15,257 nucleotides of DNA, taken from the NCBI GenBank assembly GCA_016784425.1, contig JADHUQ010000034.1:1-15257 (forward strand), in the 5' to 3' direction. Source of the stretch: Candidatus Delongbacteria bacterium. GTDB taxonomy: Bacteria; CAIWAD01; BS150m-G50. Shown here piece by piece: positions 1-7,788 of the stretch (position 1 is the stretch's first letter; every line of letters starts with the position of its first letter). A program made the translations under genes and the position numbers. The notes beneath the pieces were generated by a model. That model did not search any database. It was given only the letters and a program-made list of their open reading frames with translations, and had not been told where the DNA came from.

Positions 1-256
1 GCAGTCAGCATGACTTATGTTGCCTTATTACAGTCAGGCAAACTATCTTGCATACAACTCAGCTGTTTTGCCACCCTGTTGAGGTGTGCAAAGGGGGTAG
101 GGAAAACCGTACTGCGAAGCTTTTATTGTGCAACGCAAGGGAGCTGTCAAAAGGTGTACTGTGACGACGATCACCAACAGCTATCTTCGAAATTTGTACC
201 TTGTAACTGATACCTTAGACGAAAACACAACTCCTTGTTTAACCAAAGGATCCATT
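1..256. other. Upstream region without a convincing gene
   Basis: No convincing coding sequence is seen on either strand; short open frames here have no ribosome binding site or recognisable product. The stretch precedes the lipoprotein gene and probably carries its promoter. One weak sigma-70-like candidate is TTGCCT (20-25) and TATCTT (44-49), spacing 18, each matching the consensus at 4 of 6 positions. It would give a leader of about 200 nt. A purine-rich part at 88-110 is followed by small possible stems, but it fits no riboswitch consensus I know. Confidence 0.5.
245..250 (+). promoter_or_regulatory. Ribosome binding site fixing the lipoprotein start
   Basis: AAAGGA, six bases before ATG 257. 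It selects this start over the upstream in-frame ATG at 128. Confidence 0.75.
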
Positions 257-1285
257 ATGAAAAGAAGACAAAGTGTTCTTTTTCTCATCCTGACGCTGTT
301 CCTCCTGAGTGGATGCAACATCTTTCAGTTCACCTCCTCGCCAACCTCGGCAAACGACTATATCGCCAGTGGTCGTGCCAAAATTAATGACGGTGACTAT
401 TCCGGTGCCCTGAGCGATTTTGCCAACGCCATGGAAGAGGATAACTTCAATTCCCAGGCGCGTTATCTGCATGCTAAAGCTTCCCTGCTGGTCTCCGGTT
501 TTAATGTCATCAATGTAATTACCGAGATGTCCGATACCAGCCGCATGAATGACACCACGATGATTGCCCTGCCCTTCTTCAACTGGGATCTAGCGGACGC
601 CAACAGCATGTATCGGGCCAACATCGTCATCCATGAAGATCTGGAACCGATCAGACTTGGTGAAACCCACGGTCCTATCGTTTATGAAGACATCATGCAT
701 GACTACACCCTGGCGGTGCTGATCGAGGGAATCCTCAGTCTGCGGGATACCAACGGGGATTTGTACATTGATGACACCGATTTCAACCTGAATTTCCTCT
801 GGATGGACGGTGAACTCAACATGGAGAATCTACTCGATTTCTGGAACTCACTGGATGGTTTGACGGATGAGCAGCGGGTGGATATCATCAACAACCTGAT
901 CGGGAATGGGGTTGACCTGCTCGATATACCGCTGCTGTTGTTCCCTGATCTGTTTGGTGAGGAAAATCCCTATGACTTCGCTGAACTCGATTCACTGACA
1001 AACAACATCCAGAACGGGCTGGAGATCTTCCTGATCAACGACGGCATCGACAATGACGGCGATTCGTTCGATACCAATGGTGACGGTCTGCCGACCCCTC
1101 TCATCTGGAACGATTTCAACCTGAACGGACTGATAGAGAATGCCAGCGGCAATCCTTTCCCCGCAAACTACTCTGGTCCTTATTCCGGCGAGTTTGTCGG
1201 TGGCGACTGGGGTGTAGATGAGGAGTTGCTGGATTCTATCGACAATGATGGTGATTCCATCATCGATGAAGATTCCCACCTGTAG
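257..1285 (+). CDS. TPR-type lipoprotein with EF-hand/dockerin-like calcium loops
   Basis: A 342-residue predicted lipoprotein of unknown function. The start is ATG at 257, with AAAGGA (245-250) six bases upstream. It directly begins a lipoprotein signal: MKRR, a hydrophobic stretch, then lipobox L17-S-G-C20, so the mature protein should be lipidated on Cys20. The frame stays open back to 128, but that extension would bury the signal. Residues about 32-65 form a TPR-like helix pair (ASGRAKINDGDYSGALSDFA). Residues 164-175 (DTNGDLYIDDTD) match an EF-hand/dockerin loop, with Asp or Asn at loop positions 1, 3, 5, 9 and 12 and Ile at 8. Further Asp-rich loops lie at 262-277 and 329-339 (DNDGDSIIDED), the latter at the very C-terminus. 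Calcium binding is inferred. The outer-membrane protein gene follows 142 bases downstream on the same strand, so the two are probably co-transcribed. Confidence 0.85.
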   Translation: MKRRQSVLFLILTLFLLSGCNIFQFTSSPTSANDYIASGRAKINDGDYSGALSDFANAMEEDNFNSQARYLHAKASLLVSGFNVINVITEMSDTSRMNDTTMIALPFFNWDLADANSMYRANIVIHEDLEPIRLGETHGPIVYEDIMHDYTLAVLIEGILSLRDTNGDLYIDDTDFNLNFLWMDGELNMENLLDFWNSLDGLTDEQRVDIINNLIGNGVDLLDIPLLLFPDLFGEENPYDFAELDSLTNNIQNGLEIFLINDGIDNDGDSFDTNGDGLPTPLIWNDFNLNGLIENASGNPFPANYSGPYSGEFVGGDWGVDEELLDSIDNDGDSIIDEDSHL

Positions 1286-1427
1286 TATGGTTGGAACATC
1301 ACCCGGTTCACACGCTGTGAAGCAGTTGGGAAAAGCATCCTGCAGGTACTGGCACTGTGACTTTTTGTCATCGCGATTCACTCGCAGCAGGATTTGCCGG
1401 TTTAACGATAATCGAGAAGGACCAGAT

Positions 1428-2558
1428 ATGAAGACATCAATGTTGGAACGATTTATACGGCTAGTGGCTGGAATACTGTTAGTGTCCACTTTGGTACCCG
1501 GCTCTCTGATTGCAGGCGAGCCGCTCCCATTTTTCCACGACGCCCGCAGTATGGCGCTGGGTAATGCCGACCTGCTGGTACAGCCATCTCTGACCATGGG
1601 CTGGACCAACCCGGCGTTGACAGCAGGATCAGGGTTCAGGATCTACATCCCCGCCTACCAGTTCCGCATCAATACCAGAACACTTAAGACCTTCAACTTC
1701 ATCAAGGACAACGCGGAACGGTTCGCCTACCTTGAGGAGCTGACACCGGAGGCGCAACAGGCCTTTTATGATGACATGGAACCGTTTGACGATCAATTCG
1801 TCGATGTCAACAACGACCTGGCCTGCGGTTTTTATCTGGGTGGTCTCGGCCTGCTGGTACAGGCACAGACAGGTGTCGGTATCAAGCTGGATCGCGGAAT
1901 ATACACACCGGCGGTCGGTTTGAAAGGCAATCTCCTGGTGGGAGTAACACTCAGTTACGGCACCAGGATAACTGCAGTTGATGCGGTCGGTATCAGTCTG
2001 ACCCCGCTGTTCGGTAAAACCCTGTCGCCGACCCGTTTCAGTGCTGGGGATATCAGCGAGCCTTCCAACGCGCAGAGCAAGTTCTTTGACGCGCTGGGTG
2101 ACAGCTCGGTGGCAACCGGTTTCAGCAGCAGTCTCGGTTATACCCGTGATCTGGCATCCGGTATGCAGGTTGGAGCTTCGATCACTGACCTGTTCGCCAG
2201 CTATGACGGCCAGAGCTACAAACCGCAGATCTCTGCCGGTATTACCGGTACGCTGGCAAACGCAGTTCCTGAGCAATACACCCTGGCACGTCGGGTAATC
2301 TGGATGGCCAGCTGGGATGATATCCTCAATCTGAATGGTCACAACCTGTTCAGCCGTTTGCATTTTGGTACTGAGATCGCACTACCCCTGCTGCATTTAC
2401 GGGCTGGTGTCAATCAGGGTTACCTGACTTGCGGTTTTGGTCTGCGCTTCAAAGTGATCACGCTGGATTATACCATTTACGGTCAGGAGACCGGGCGTAA
2501 ACCGGGTCTGGGGCAGGATTATTCACATGTGATTCAGCTGTGCCTGGGCTGGAACTGA
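1428..2558 (+). CDS. PorV/TraF-like outer-membrane beta-barrel protein
   Basis: A 376-residue exported protein. The start is ATG 1428, with GAAGGA (1416-1421) six bases upstream. The frame is open back to 1218, but that overlaps the preceding gene and would bury the signal peptide. Residues 1-29 are a signal peptide with likely cleavage after SLIA. The mature N-terminus carries DARSMALGNA (38-47) and NPAL (61-64), the pattern shared by PorV, TraF-like and OmpP1/FadL-related barrels. The rest consists of glycine-rich alternating strands (for example FYLGGLGLLVQAQTGVGIKL) and ends in a terminal strand, HVIQLCLGWN. In the FCB group such proteins sit in the outer membrane; PorV is the type IX secretion shuttle, while many relatives have no known role. 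Assignment to the superfamily is fairly firm, but a specific PorV function is not shown. It is paired with the upstream lipoprotein and may be its membrane partner. Confidence 0.8.
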   Translation: MKTSMLERFIRLVAGILLVSTLVPGSLIAGEPLPFFHDARSMALGNADLLVQPSLTMGWTNPALTAGSGFRIYIPAYQFRINTRTLKTFNFIKDNAERFAYLEELTPEAQQAFYDDMEPFDDQFVDVNNDLACGFYLGGLGLLVQAQTGVGIKLDRGIYTPAVGLKGNLLVGVTLSYGTRITAVDAVGISLTPLFGKTLSPTRFSAGDISEPSNAQSKFFDALGDSSVATGFSSSLGYTRDLASGMQVGASITDLFASYDGQSYKPQISAGITGTLANAVPEQYTLARRVIWMASWDDILNLNGHNLFSRLHFGTEIALPLLHLRAGVNQGYLTCGFGLRFKVITLDYTIYGQETGRKPGLGQDYSHVIQLCLGWN

Positions 2559-2582
2559 AAAGTGTACCACTAGGTTGAGATA

Positions 2583-2622
2583 TGAGAACACCCAGGAATT
2601 ACCCGCAGCCTGGTTGTTCTCA
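2583..2622. terminator. Hairpin between convergent genes, possible bidirectional terminator
   Basis: TGAGAACACCCAGG (2583-2596) pairs with CCTGGTTGTTCTCA (2609-2622), 13 of 14 positions, around a 12-base loop. An A-T pair (2582/2623) extends the stem. It lies between the stop of the outer-membrane protein gene (2558) and the converging stop of the phosphoesterase gene (2653). T-tracts are short on both sides, so it may act partly as an mRNA-end stabiliser. Confidence 0.55.
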
Positions 2623-2652
2623 TTTCGTATCTTCGTAGTGAGTATTCCTGTT

Positions 2653-5268
2653 TCAATAGACCCCGGTCACCCGATAGAATCCTCGCTCCGGTGGGACAGG
2701 GGCCGTCCAGCTGCTGCCGTTAAAGATGCCTTCACCGGAGACATTCTGGAAGGGCCCATAAGGATCCTGTGCCAGATACACCCGGTAGCCGCTGGTGCCC
2801 GGCATTGCCTCCCAGGTCAGGATTAACTGCTGCTGATAGATCTGCAATAACAGGTTCTGTGGTCCGGCAGGCATCCCCATCACGCTGACTTCCGTTGTCG
2901 AAGAGGCCGCCAATGGCACCGCTACCTGACACTCCACTGCACCTGGAAGCTGGATCATCTGCTGCAGCGTTCCACCGCTGACCTCGCAACTGCTGACAGC
3001 TGGTGACAGGTAAAAACGCAGCAATCCCTCCGGAAAATCCACCGCGAACAGGTTATTTACCGTTGCGGTAACAGTATCGGCCGTACCGTCATTGGCCGGG
3101 AACCAGCTTACCTGCAGATTCTGACCGGAGCCACCGGAACTCAGGGTGGCCAGTGGCTGCAACTCACTCCCCTCCACCCGGATCAGCCGGAAGGCTCTTT
3201 CGCCATCACAGCTGTTGTTGGTTGCCAGGTCATAAGGCTGCTGGTAGATGGAGCCGTTATCGCTGTGAATATGGCCCCACAGCGCCAGGTCAACACCCAG
3301 GCTGTTGAGATTGAGTTGATTGGCAAAATCGTAATGGTGGGCGAGAACCTTCAAAGGCTGGGCTGATGCGGTGAGATCATCCTCAAGCCAATCCAGTTGT
3401 CCGCTGGTGAAGCTGGTGCTGCCGTAAATGTTGTAGCGCCAGGAGTCGTAGTTATCGTAACCTTCCAGCATGGCGACATGCAACGGTCCGTAATCAAAAC
3501 TGTAATTCTGAGTGTAGAAGGGATAACCGGCGGGTGGTGAATAGCATAGCGACCAGCCGAAAAACCGCCACCAATCCCGACGGGCAGTCCCGGCGGGTGG
3601 CGGTGTATCGTTCCAGCCACCCAGATCATGATTGCCACCGCCCAGGTAGATCGGCACCTGCGACTCGCCCATTATCCCCTTGGCGCGGGTGTAGTAACGC
3701 CGATACAGGTACTCCTCCAGCTCCCCTTCGTTGACCAGGTCACCGGTCAGCAGGATAAAGGCGGGATTGATGATCGCCAGGTCATCCAGGATGGCCCGCA
3801 GATCGCGCATCTCCGAGGAATCAGCCTCGGATCCCGGTTCGTAATAATAGAGGTGGGTGGGGAGATGGGTATCGGTGACATGGGCAAAAAAGAACTGCCC
3901 GGGGACTTCCGGTAACAGTTTGACCGCTCTGCGACTGATATCTGTCGGCAAACCGGTAGCGTCGACCTGCAGATCGAACTGATCATAAAACGGTACGCTC
4001 GGGATTGATGTTTGCAGACGCCACCAGGTGAGGGAAGGGTCATACACGGCGTCAATCAGCGCCAGGGGAAAGGTTGCGGCCGGGTGTGACAGAGTGGCGG
4101 ACCAGCCGGTAACAGCCGGATCTGCGGCGCAGAAAATCTCCAGTGTATCCCCCGGGCAGACCAGCGCCGGCATGGTCAGCAGTGGTCGCTGGATCACAGT
4201 CAGCGTGTCTCCAATGGCGGCAACAGCTGCAATCACCTCCAGCTGACCGTCGTTAAGGTTACTCAGAGGGGTGGTGCCCAGGATAAAGTCGGTGAGCGCT
4301 ACTGGAGTGGCGCCGATGTTCTCCGCTTCAAAGAGCAGCTTCAGCAGTGTACCGGAACCGGAAAGCGGATTTGCACAATCAAAGGAGATATCGAGTACGC
4401 CGTTGCCGCTCTCGACAACCGTCAGTGTGCCTTCTGCCGAAAGGGTTCCTGCAATCTGCCAACTGTGGTAGGCGGCAATAGCGGGGCTCCATTCCAGACT
4501 GAACTGGTAGTGGTCAAGCTCCCACACCGGCAGCAGGCTGGAGACAGTGATGGCTACTTCACCCACCAGATCCAGCGGGATGGTAACCTCCGCCGCTGTG
4601 ACAGTGGTTTGATTGAGACCGGTGACCAGGTCTTCGAGTGAGCGGGGATTGAGACCGAAATCACCCCAGCGATAGATGACAATACCGGAAAGCTGGAGCA
4701 ATTCCATCCCGGGGGTTATGCTGAAACCGTTATCCTCCGGGTTGAAAAGGTTGTCGTCAACCAGGCAGTCGCCCGATCCATCATCAACAAGCCACTCCCC
4801 GTTACCATCCGGGGGACTGGTTACGGTAACATCCAGCAGACGGGACCAGACCCCTTCATAAGCCTCCTGCTGCAGTTCACCGCTCTCCTCAATCGCCGGG
4901 GGCGGGAGCGGTTCGGAAGCACTCAGCTGAACGCGGGACTGTATATTGGTGATCTCGGTCAGTCCGCTGTATTCAGAGACATAACCGGTAATCTCCAACT
5001 CTTCCCCGACTTCCGGCATTCCAAAAGTCTCATCCCAGATCAGCACTCCCCGCCAGGCACCTCCGACTGGATCAGAGACAAAATAGCCGCTACTGAAATA
5101 GTGGTTGGCGGTGACAATACAACTGAAGGTCACCAGTGCCCCCTCCAGCGGGGAGGGGTAAGTGCCATCCCCACCTGGATTGGTAGTATACTGGATGTCA
5201 TGGATTGTTTCGGCGGCAGCCAGGGCAGTCAACAGGAGGCAGAACAGCATTGCTGGCAGGATTCTCAT
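2653..5268 (-). CDS. Exported multidomain metallophosphoesterase (OB-fold, cohesin-like, calcineurin-like, Fn3-like)
   Basis: An 871-residue secreted protein. The start is ATG 5268, with GAGG four bases upstream. A signal peptide covers residues 1-19/20. Residues about 21-218 look like an OB-fold module of the kind found in exported nucleases (IHDIQYTTNP, FVSDPVGGAWRGV, GEELEITGYVSEYSGLTEI). Residues about 220-347 resemble a cohesin fold (paired strands, then SGSGTLLKLLFEAENIGATP). The catalytic calcineurin-like domain spans about 459-680 with every expected metal motif: D466-T-H468, G509-D510, G545-N-H-D548, H644-H645 and G665-H-I-H668. Residues 810-871 resemble a fibronectin-III-type module (LTWEAMPGTSGYRVYLAQ) and no FlgD-like sorting tail is visible. 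It should hydrolyse a phosphoester outside the cytoplasm; the substrate cannot be told. The gene has its own leader and is separated from the upstream gene by a terminator. Confidence 0.88.
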   Translation of the reverse strand: MRILPAMLFCLLLTALAAAETIHDIQYTTNPGGDGTYPSPLEGALVTFSCIVTANHYFSSGYFVSDPVGGAWRGVLIWDETFGMPEVGEELEITGYVSEYSGLTEITNIQSRVQLSASEPLPPPAIEESGELQQEAYEGVWSRLLDVTVTSPPDGNGEWLVDDGSGDCLVDDNLFNPEDNGFSITPGMELLQLSGIVIYRWGDFGLNPRSLEDLVTGLNQTTVTAAEVTIPLDLVGEVAITVSSLLPVWELDHYQFSLEWSPAIAAYHSWQIAGTLSAEGTLTVVESGNGVLDISFDCANPLSGSGTLLKLLFEAENIGATPVALTDFILGTTPLSNLNDGQLEVIAAVAAIGDTLTVIQRPLLTMPALVCPGDTLEIFCAADPAVTGWSATLSHPAATFPLALIDAVYDPSLTWWRLQTSIPSVPFYDQFDLQVDATGLPTDISRRAVKLLPEVPGQFFFAHVTDTHLPTHLYYYEPGSEADSSEMRDLRAILDDLAIINPAFILLTGDLVNEGELEEYLYRRYYTRAKGIMGESQVPIYLGGGNHDLGGWNDTPPPAGTARRDWWRFFGWSLCYSPPAGYPFYTQNYSFDYGPLHVAMLEGYDNYDSWRYNIYGSTSFTSGQLDWLEDDLTASAQPLKVLAHHYDFANQLNLNSLGVDLALWGHIHSDNGSIYQQPYDLATNNSCDGERAFRLIRVEGSELQPLATLSSGGSGQNLQVSWFPANDGTADTVTATVNNLFAVDFPEGLLRFYLSPAVSSCEVSGGTLQQMIQLPGAVECQVAVPLAASSTTEVSVMGMPAGPQNLLLQIYQQQLILTWEAMPGTSGYRVYLAQDPYGPFQNVSGEGIFNGSSWTAPVPPERGFYRVTGVY

Positions 5269-5289
5269 ATGGCCTCGCTTTCGCGGCTT

Positions 5290-5326
5290 TTCCCCGGGCA
5301 GTTTCAGGGAAGTGATGTCCGGGGAA
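5290..5326 (-). promoter_or_regulatory. Leader hairpin upstream of the phosphoesterase gene
   Basis: TTCCCCGG (5290-5297) and CCGGGGAA (5319-5326) form a perfect 8-bp stem with a 21-base loop. On the minus strand it ends about 21 bases before the ATG, just upstream of the GAGG ribosome binding site. No T-run follows, so it is not an intrinsic terminator. It may protect the mRNA 5' end or affect translation. Confidence 0.4.
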
Positions 5327-5454
5327 GATAATTAGTAAGTACGGGCACACAGGTGAAAGGTGGAATCGACAAAGGAAACCCCCTCCTGCCGGCGATTCCT
5401 CACCAAACATAAGGTGCCATATTTAAAGTTATGATGAAAGACAAGGGGGGCTGG

Positions 5455-5480
5455 TTAAAAAAAACTGACTTCAAACAGTT
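5455..5480 (-). terminator. Weak second terminator
   Basis: On the minus strand AACTG (5476-5480) pairs with CAGTT (5463-5467) around an 8-base loop, followed by eight T residues (A run at 5457-5464). The stem is short and AT-rich. It lies just downstream of the stronger terminator and may back it up. Confidence 0.35.
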
Positions 5481-5493
5481 CACAATCCTCACT

Positions 5494-5539
5494 CAAAAGA
5501 AACCGCCCTGACGATATCGCTGACATCGTTTCAGGGCGG
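5494..5539 (-). terminator. Rho-independent terminator of the 600-residue exported protein gene
   Basis: CCGCCCTGA (5503-5511) and TCAGGGCGG (5531-5539) form a 9-bp GC-rich stem. It is extended by CGAT/ATCG after a two-base bulge, with a 9-base loop. On the minus strand it is followed by TTTCTTTTG. It lies 70 bases past the stop at 5609 and points in the right direction. Confidence 0.85.
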
Positions 5540-5608
5540 GTTCTAACGTTCCAGCGTTGCTGATCAGCTTTTATCTCCAAAACGAGATCAGTGATCAGCT
5601 GCAAAGGA

Positions 5609-7411
5609 TCAGTTGTTCAAGGTAATCGAAATCCGCAGATCCCGGAAGAAATCGGAATCAAGCAGATCAAAACCGCCGGCGAAAATGTAGATCAGGTCAA
5701 TCTGAAGATTCTCGGTCGGCATGTAGCCCAATCCATAATAGAATGTGCTGGTACTGATGGTGCTATGGATCTCCTCTTTAGAGGAGCCGTATCTGGTGTT
5801 ATTGATAGTCTCGGTATCGGGAGCACTATCATAATTAACTTCAGTCGTATAAGGAGTACATTGAGATCCAACTGCCTGCAGATCATCGGTGGTTAAAACA
5901 GAGGTGCGGGTAAAGCGGGAACCACAACGCCAGGCCCACTGATCCCTTTTGCCGGTACGGTATTCAATACCTACCGGACAATTGAAAGTTGTAGTCGTCC
6001 GTTCCCAGCTGCGGTCGGCACTGAATTGCTCGGTTTCAGTGCGAACCCAGTCATCACTGGCTGCATCAACGAAGTTGTAGTCGGTGACTTCCCGGTATCT
6101 GACGACAAAGTCGGTGGAGCGATTGGTGGAGTTGTGGTTCCAGCCGGCACCGAAACCGAAGGTGAGATTGTCGCTCAACTGCCGGTTGTAAACACCCCAG
6201 AGGCCAAAACCGAAGTCATCGGCGGTACCATCATCGCTGGCCAATTCCGATGCGGTCACTGTTTCGACAAAATCAACCCCACCGCTGTTGTCACCGTCGA
6301 AATAATCCTCCTCACTCGTAAAACGGGAAGCGTCAGAGGCCTCATAATCGCAGCCACCGAACTGGATTCCAGCACCAACCTGCCAGAAACCATCAGTCAG
6401 GCGGGAGCTGCCCGGTTGGAAAGTCTCGCGAATGGAGCCCCCCAGCATGAAACTGGATCCCTCTTCGTTCTGCTTCTCCTCAAAAGTTGCGGTTTCCCAG
6501 TAGGTGTCATTATAGCCACTGATGGTCGGATCGTTGTTGACCACCTCACCATGGTAACGATCGCTCCCCTCCATCAGATCTGATTCTGAGTTGAAACCGA
6601 AATCACCCCTGACTTCGTATTGATTCCATTCTGTCATATAGGCCAGGTTGAACAGAGTGTTGCTGAGGGTGTTGGTCGTCTCAAAAGCACCATTCTCGGA
6701 CCACTCGGTGATATCATAGGCTCCACCAATATCGTGGATGGCAATGGAGCGGTCAAAGGTCTGGGAGCCTGCAGCGTACTGGCTGAGCGGTCCTGCACCT
6801 GTACCCAGATTGCCTGCAGAAGAGAGATCACCTGTCATCTCCCGTTTGTCCCGGGCTATCATGACACCAAAAGTGCCCATGTCGGTCAGGTAAGAGTTAT
6901 TGAGGGAAAAACTGTAACTGTCGTTGGTAGTGTAATCAGTAACCTCCTGAAATATGGTCTGCTGCTGATCGTAGGTGCCGTCGAAGTCAGTATCCAGAAT
7001 TGCAAAATAATTGTAATTCAACTGACCGAAACCGTTTTCCTGCGGCATCGTTCCAAAACCCCAGTCGGGATCGATTGCAACAAAATTGGAATTCTCGCTG
7101 TTTTCCATCTGGAAACCCACCGCTGTCCAGAGGTTGTCCACCCAGGGATTGGGCAGGGAAACCCCGAATAGGAATTCATGATCACTGACATTATTCAGCA
7201 ACTTTTCGTTACTGCTGGTGAGATTTGAAAGATTGGTATAAAAGTGTATCCCTTCAACAAAGCGCAGTTCGATCGGATCATAAGCCCGATCAAGATTGTC
7301 ATCGATAGTCCCACCGGTTGCGATATTGCGGAAAGAGGTGGGACCCTGTGCCATAGCTGTAGCAGCTGTGAGTAGCAGGAACAGGGACAAAACCTGGCTG
7401 ATTCTTTTCAT
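5609..7411 (-). CDS. Exported 600-residue protein, probable outer-membrane beta-barrel
   Basis: I do not recognise the family. The start is ATG 7411, with a strong AAAGGAG (7419-7425) seven bases upstream. Residues 1-21 are a signal peptide with likely cleavage at AMA|Q. The mature part is rich in Asn, Asp, Ser, Thr, Gly and aromatic residues and alternates polar and hydrophobic residues in short strands, for example FGFGLWGVYNRQLSDNLTF and STFYYGLGYMPTENLQIDLI. Paired strands separated by Asp/Asn-rich loops suggest a large outer-membrane barrel. Two loops look like metal-binding segments (ILDTDFDGTYD and FDGDNSGGVDF). There are four cysteines in the C-terminal half. The last residues (LRISITLNN) form a strand but lack the terminal Phe/Trp of proteobacterial porins. 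It is monocistronic by context, with a long intergenic region before it and a good terminator after it. A barrel is inferred from composition. Confidence 0.8.
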   Translation of the reverse strand: MKRISQVLSLFLLLTAATAMAQGPTSFRNIATGGTIDDNLDRAYDPIELRFVEGIHFYTNLSNLTSSNEKLLNNVSDHEFLFGVSLPNPWVDNLWTAVGFQMENSENSNFVAIDPDWGFGTMPQENGFGQLNYNYFAILDTDFDGTYDQQQTIFQEVTDYTTNDSYSFSLNNSYLTDMGTFGVMIARDKREMTGDLSSAGNLGTGAGPLSQYAAGSQTFDRSIAIHDIGGAYDITEWSENGAFETTNTLSNTLFNLAYMTEWNQYEVRGDFGFNSESDLMEGSDRYHGEVVNNDPTISGYNDTYWETATFEEKQNEEGSSFMLGGSIRETFQPGSSRLTDGFWQVGAGIQFGGCDYEASDASRFTSEEDYFDGDNSGGVDFVETVTASELASDDGTADDFGFGLWGVYNRQLSDNLTFGFGAGWNHNSTNRSTDFVVRYREVTDYNFVDAASDDWVRTETEQFSADRSWERTTTTFNCPVGIEYRTGKRDQWAWRCGSRFTRTSVLTTDDLQAVGSQCTPYTTEVNYDSAPDTETINNTRYGSSKEEIHSTISTSTFYYGLGYMPTENLQIDLIYIFAGGFDLLDSDFFRDLRISITLNN

Positions 7412-7788
7412 AAGTCGGCTCCTTTAATGTAAGTGGTTTGGTCAGCTCTGTTCAAAACCTGTAAGGACAAACAGAGCATTTGATAGCTGTTGATTATTCA
7501 TATTGTGAATCGTATCCAAAAAATATTGTCCAAAATGACAAATGTCCAGCCAGAAATGAATTATGGTGGGTGGCTGGAGCGAAAGTACAAGTGATATCAG
7601 TCAGCTGTAGATTGCAGAGTGCAAAGCTGGGCAGGGGAGTACTTCAGACTCCTGTGGTAGTAAAAAGCGATAAAGGTGGATGAAGTATGACCTGGCGAAA
7701 GCGGTTCAAATATCCGGATGATCTGCTGAACGGTGGCAAGCTGCAATGCAGTTATGGCTGGCAACGGATTACCGCTGACGGCGCGGGG
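7412..7788 (-). other. 377-base intergenic region
   Basis: Separates the Ig-like lipoprotein from the 600-residue exported protein gene. The part nearest the latter (about 7490-7560) is AT-rich and probably carries its promoter, though no clean -35/-10 pair stands out. TTGTC/GACAA (7526-7530 with 7537-7541), followed on the minus strand by TATTTTTT, is a weak terminator-like hairpin that could end the upstream transcript. GGAGT/ACTCC (7636-7652) is a small hairpin with no T-run. A 54-codon plus-strand frame at 7687-7851 is not supported as a gene. Confidence 0.4.
7445..7477 (-). promoter_or_regulatory. Leader hairpin upstream of the 600-residue exported protein gene
   Basis: GCTCTGTT (7445-7452) and AACAGAGC (7470-7477) form a perfect 8-bp stem with a 17-base loop. 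On the minus strand it ends 33 bases before ATG 7411, upstream of AAAGGAG. No T-run follows. It is a likely 5' leader structure of the mRNA. Confidence 0.4.

Larger units (their letters stand above)
5269..5608 (-). other. 340-base intergenic region with terminator(s) and phosphoesterase leader
   Basis: Holds, in minus-strand order, the terminator of the 600-residue gene, a weaker second hairpin with eight T residues, a probable promoter for the phosphoesterase gene, and its leader hairpin. A weak promoter candidate on the minus strand is TTGTCT, 17 bases, TATGGC near 5410-5445. GCTGATCAGC (5559-5568), a perfect 10-base palindrome, is echoed by TGATCAGC at 5592-5599. No gene is seen. Confidence 0.5.

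Noticed and set aside
88..175. A possible riboswitch in the leader of the first lipoprotein (GCAAAGG and ACGCAAGG segments recall the cyclic-di-GMP class)
   Set aside because: The spacing and pairing do not fit the class I consensus, and no cobalamin, TPP or SAM consensus fits either.
10..210. A 66-codon Cys-rich plus-strand frame
   Set aside because: No ribosome binding site and no recognisable product.
128..256. A 43-residue N-terminal extension of the first lipoprotein
   Set aside because: It would place the lipobox signal internally, and the ribosome binding site points to ATG 257.
1629..2363. A 244-codon open frame on the minus strand
   Set aside because: Antisense to the PorV/TraF-like gene, which has a signal peptide, ribosome binding site and family motifs; the antisense product has none.
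6026..7171. Two plus-strand frames of about 185 codons
   Set aside because: Both are antisense to the 600-residue exported protein gene and lack ribosome binding sites and family features.
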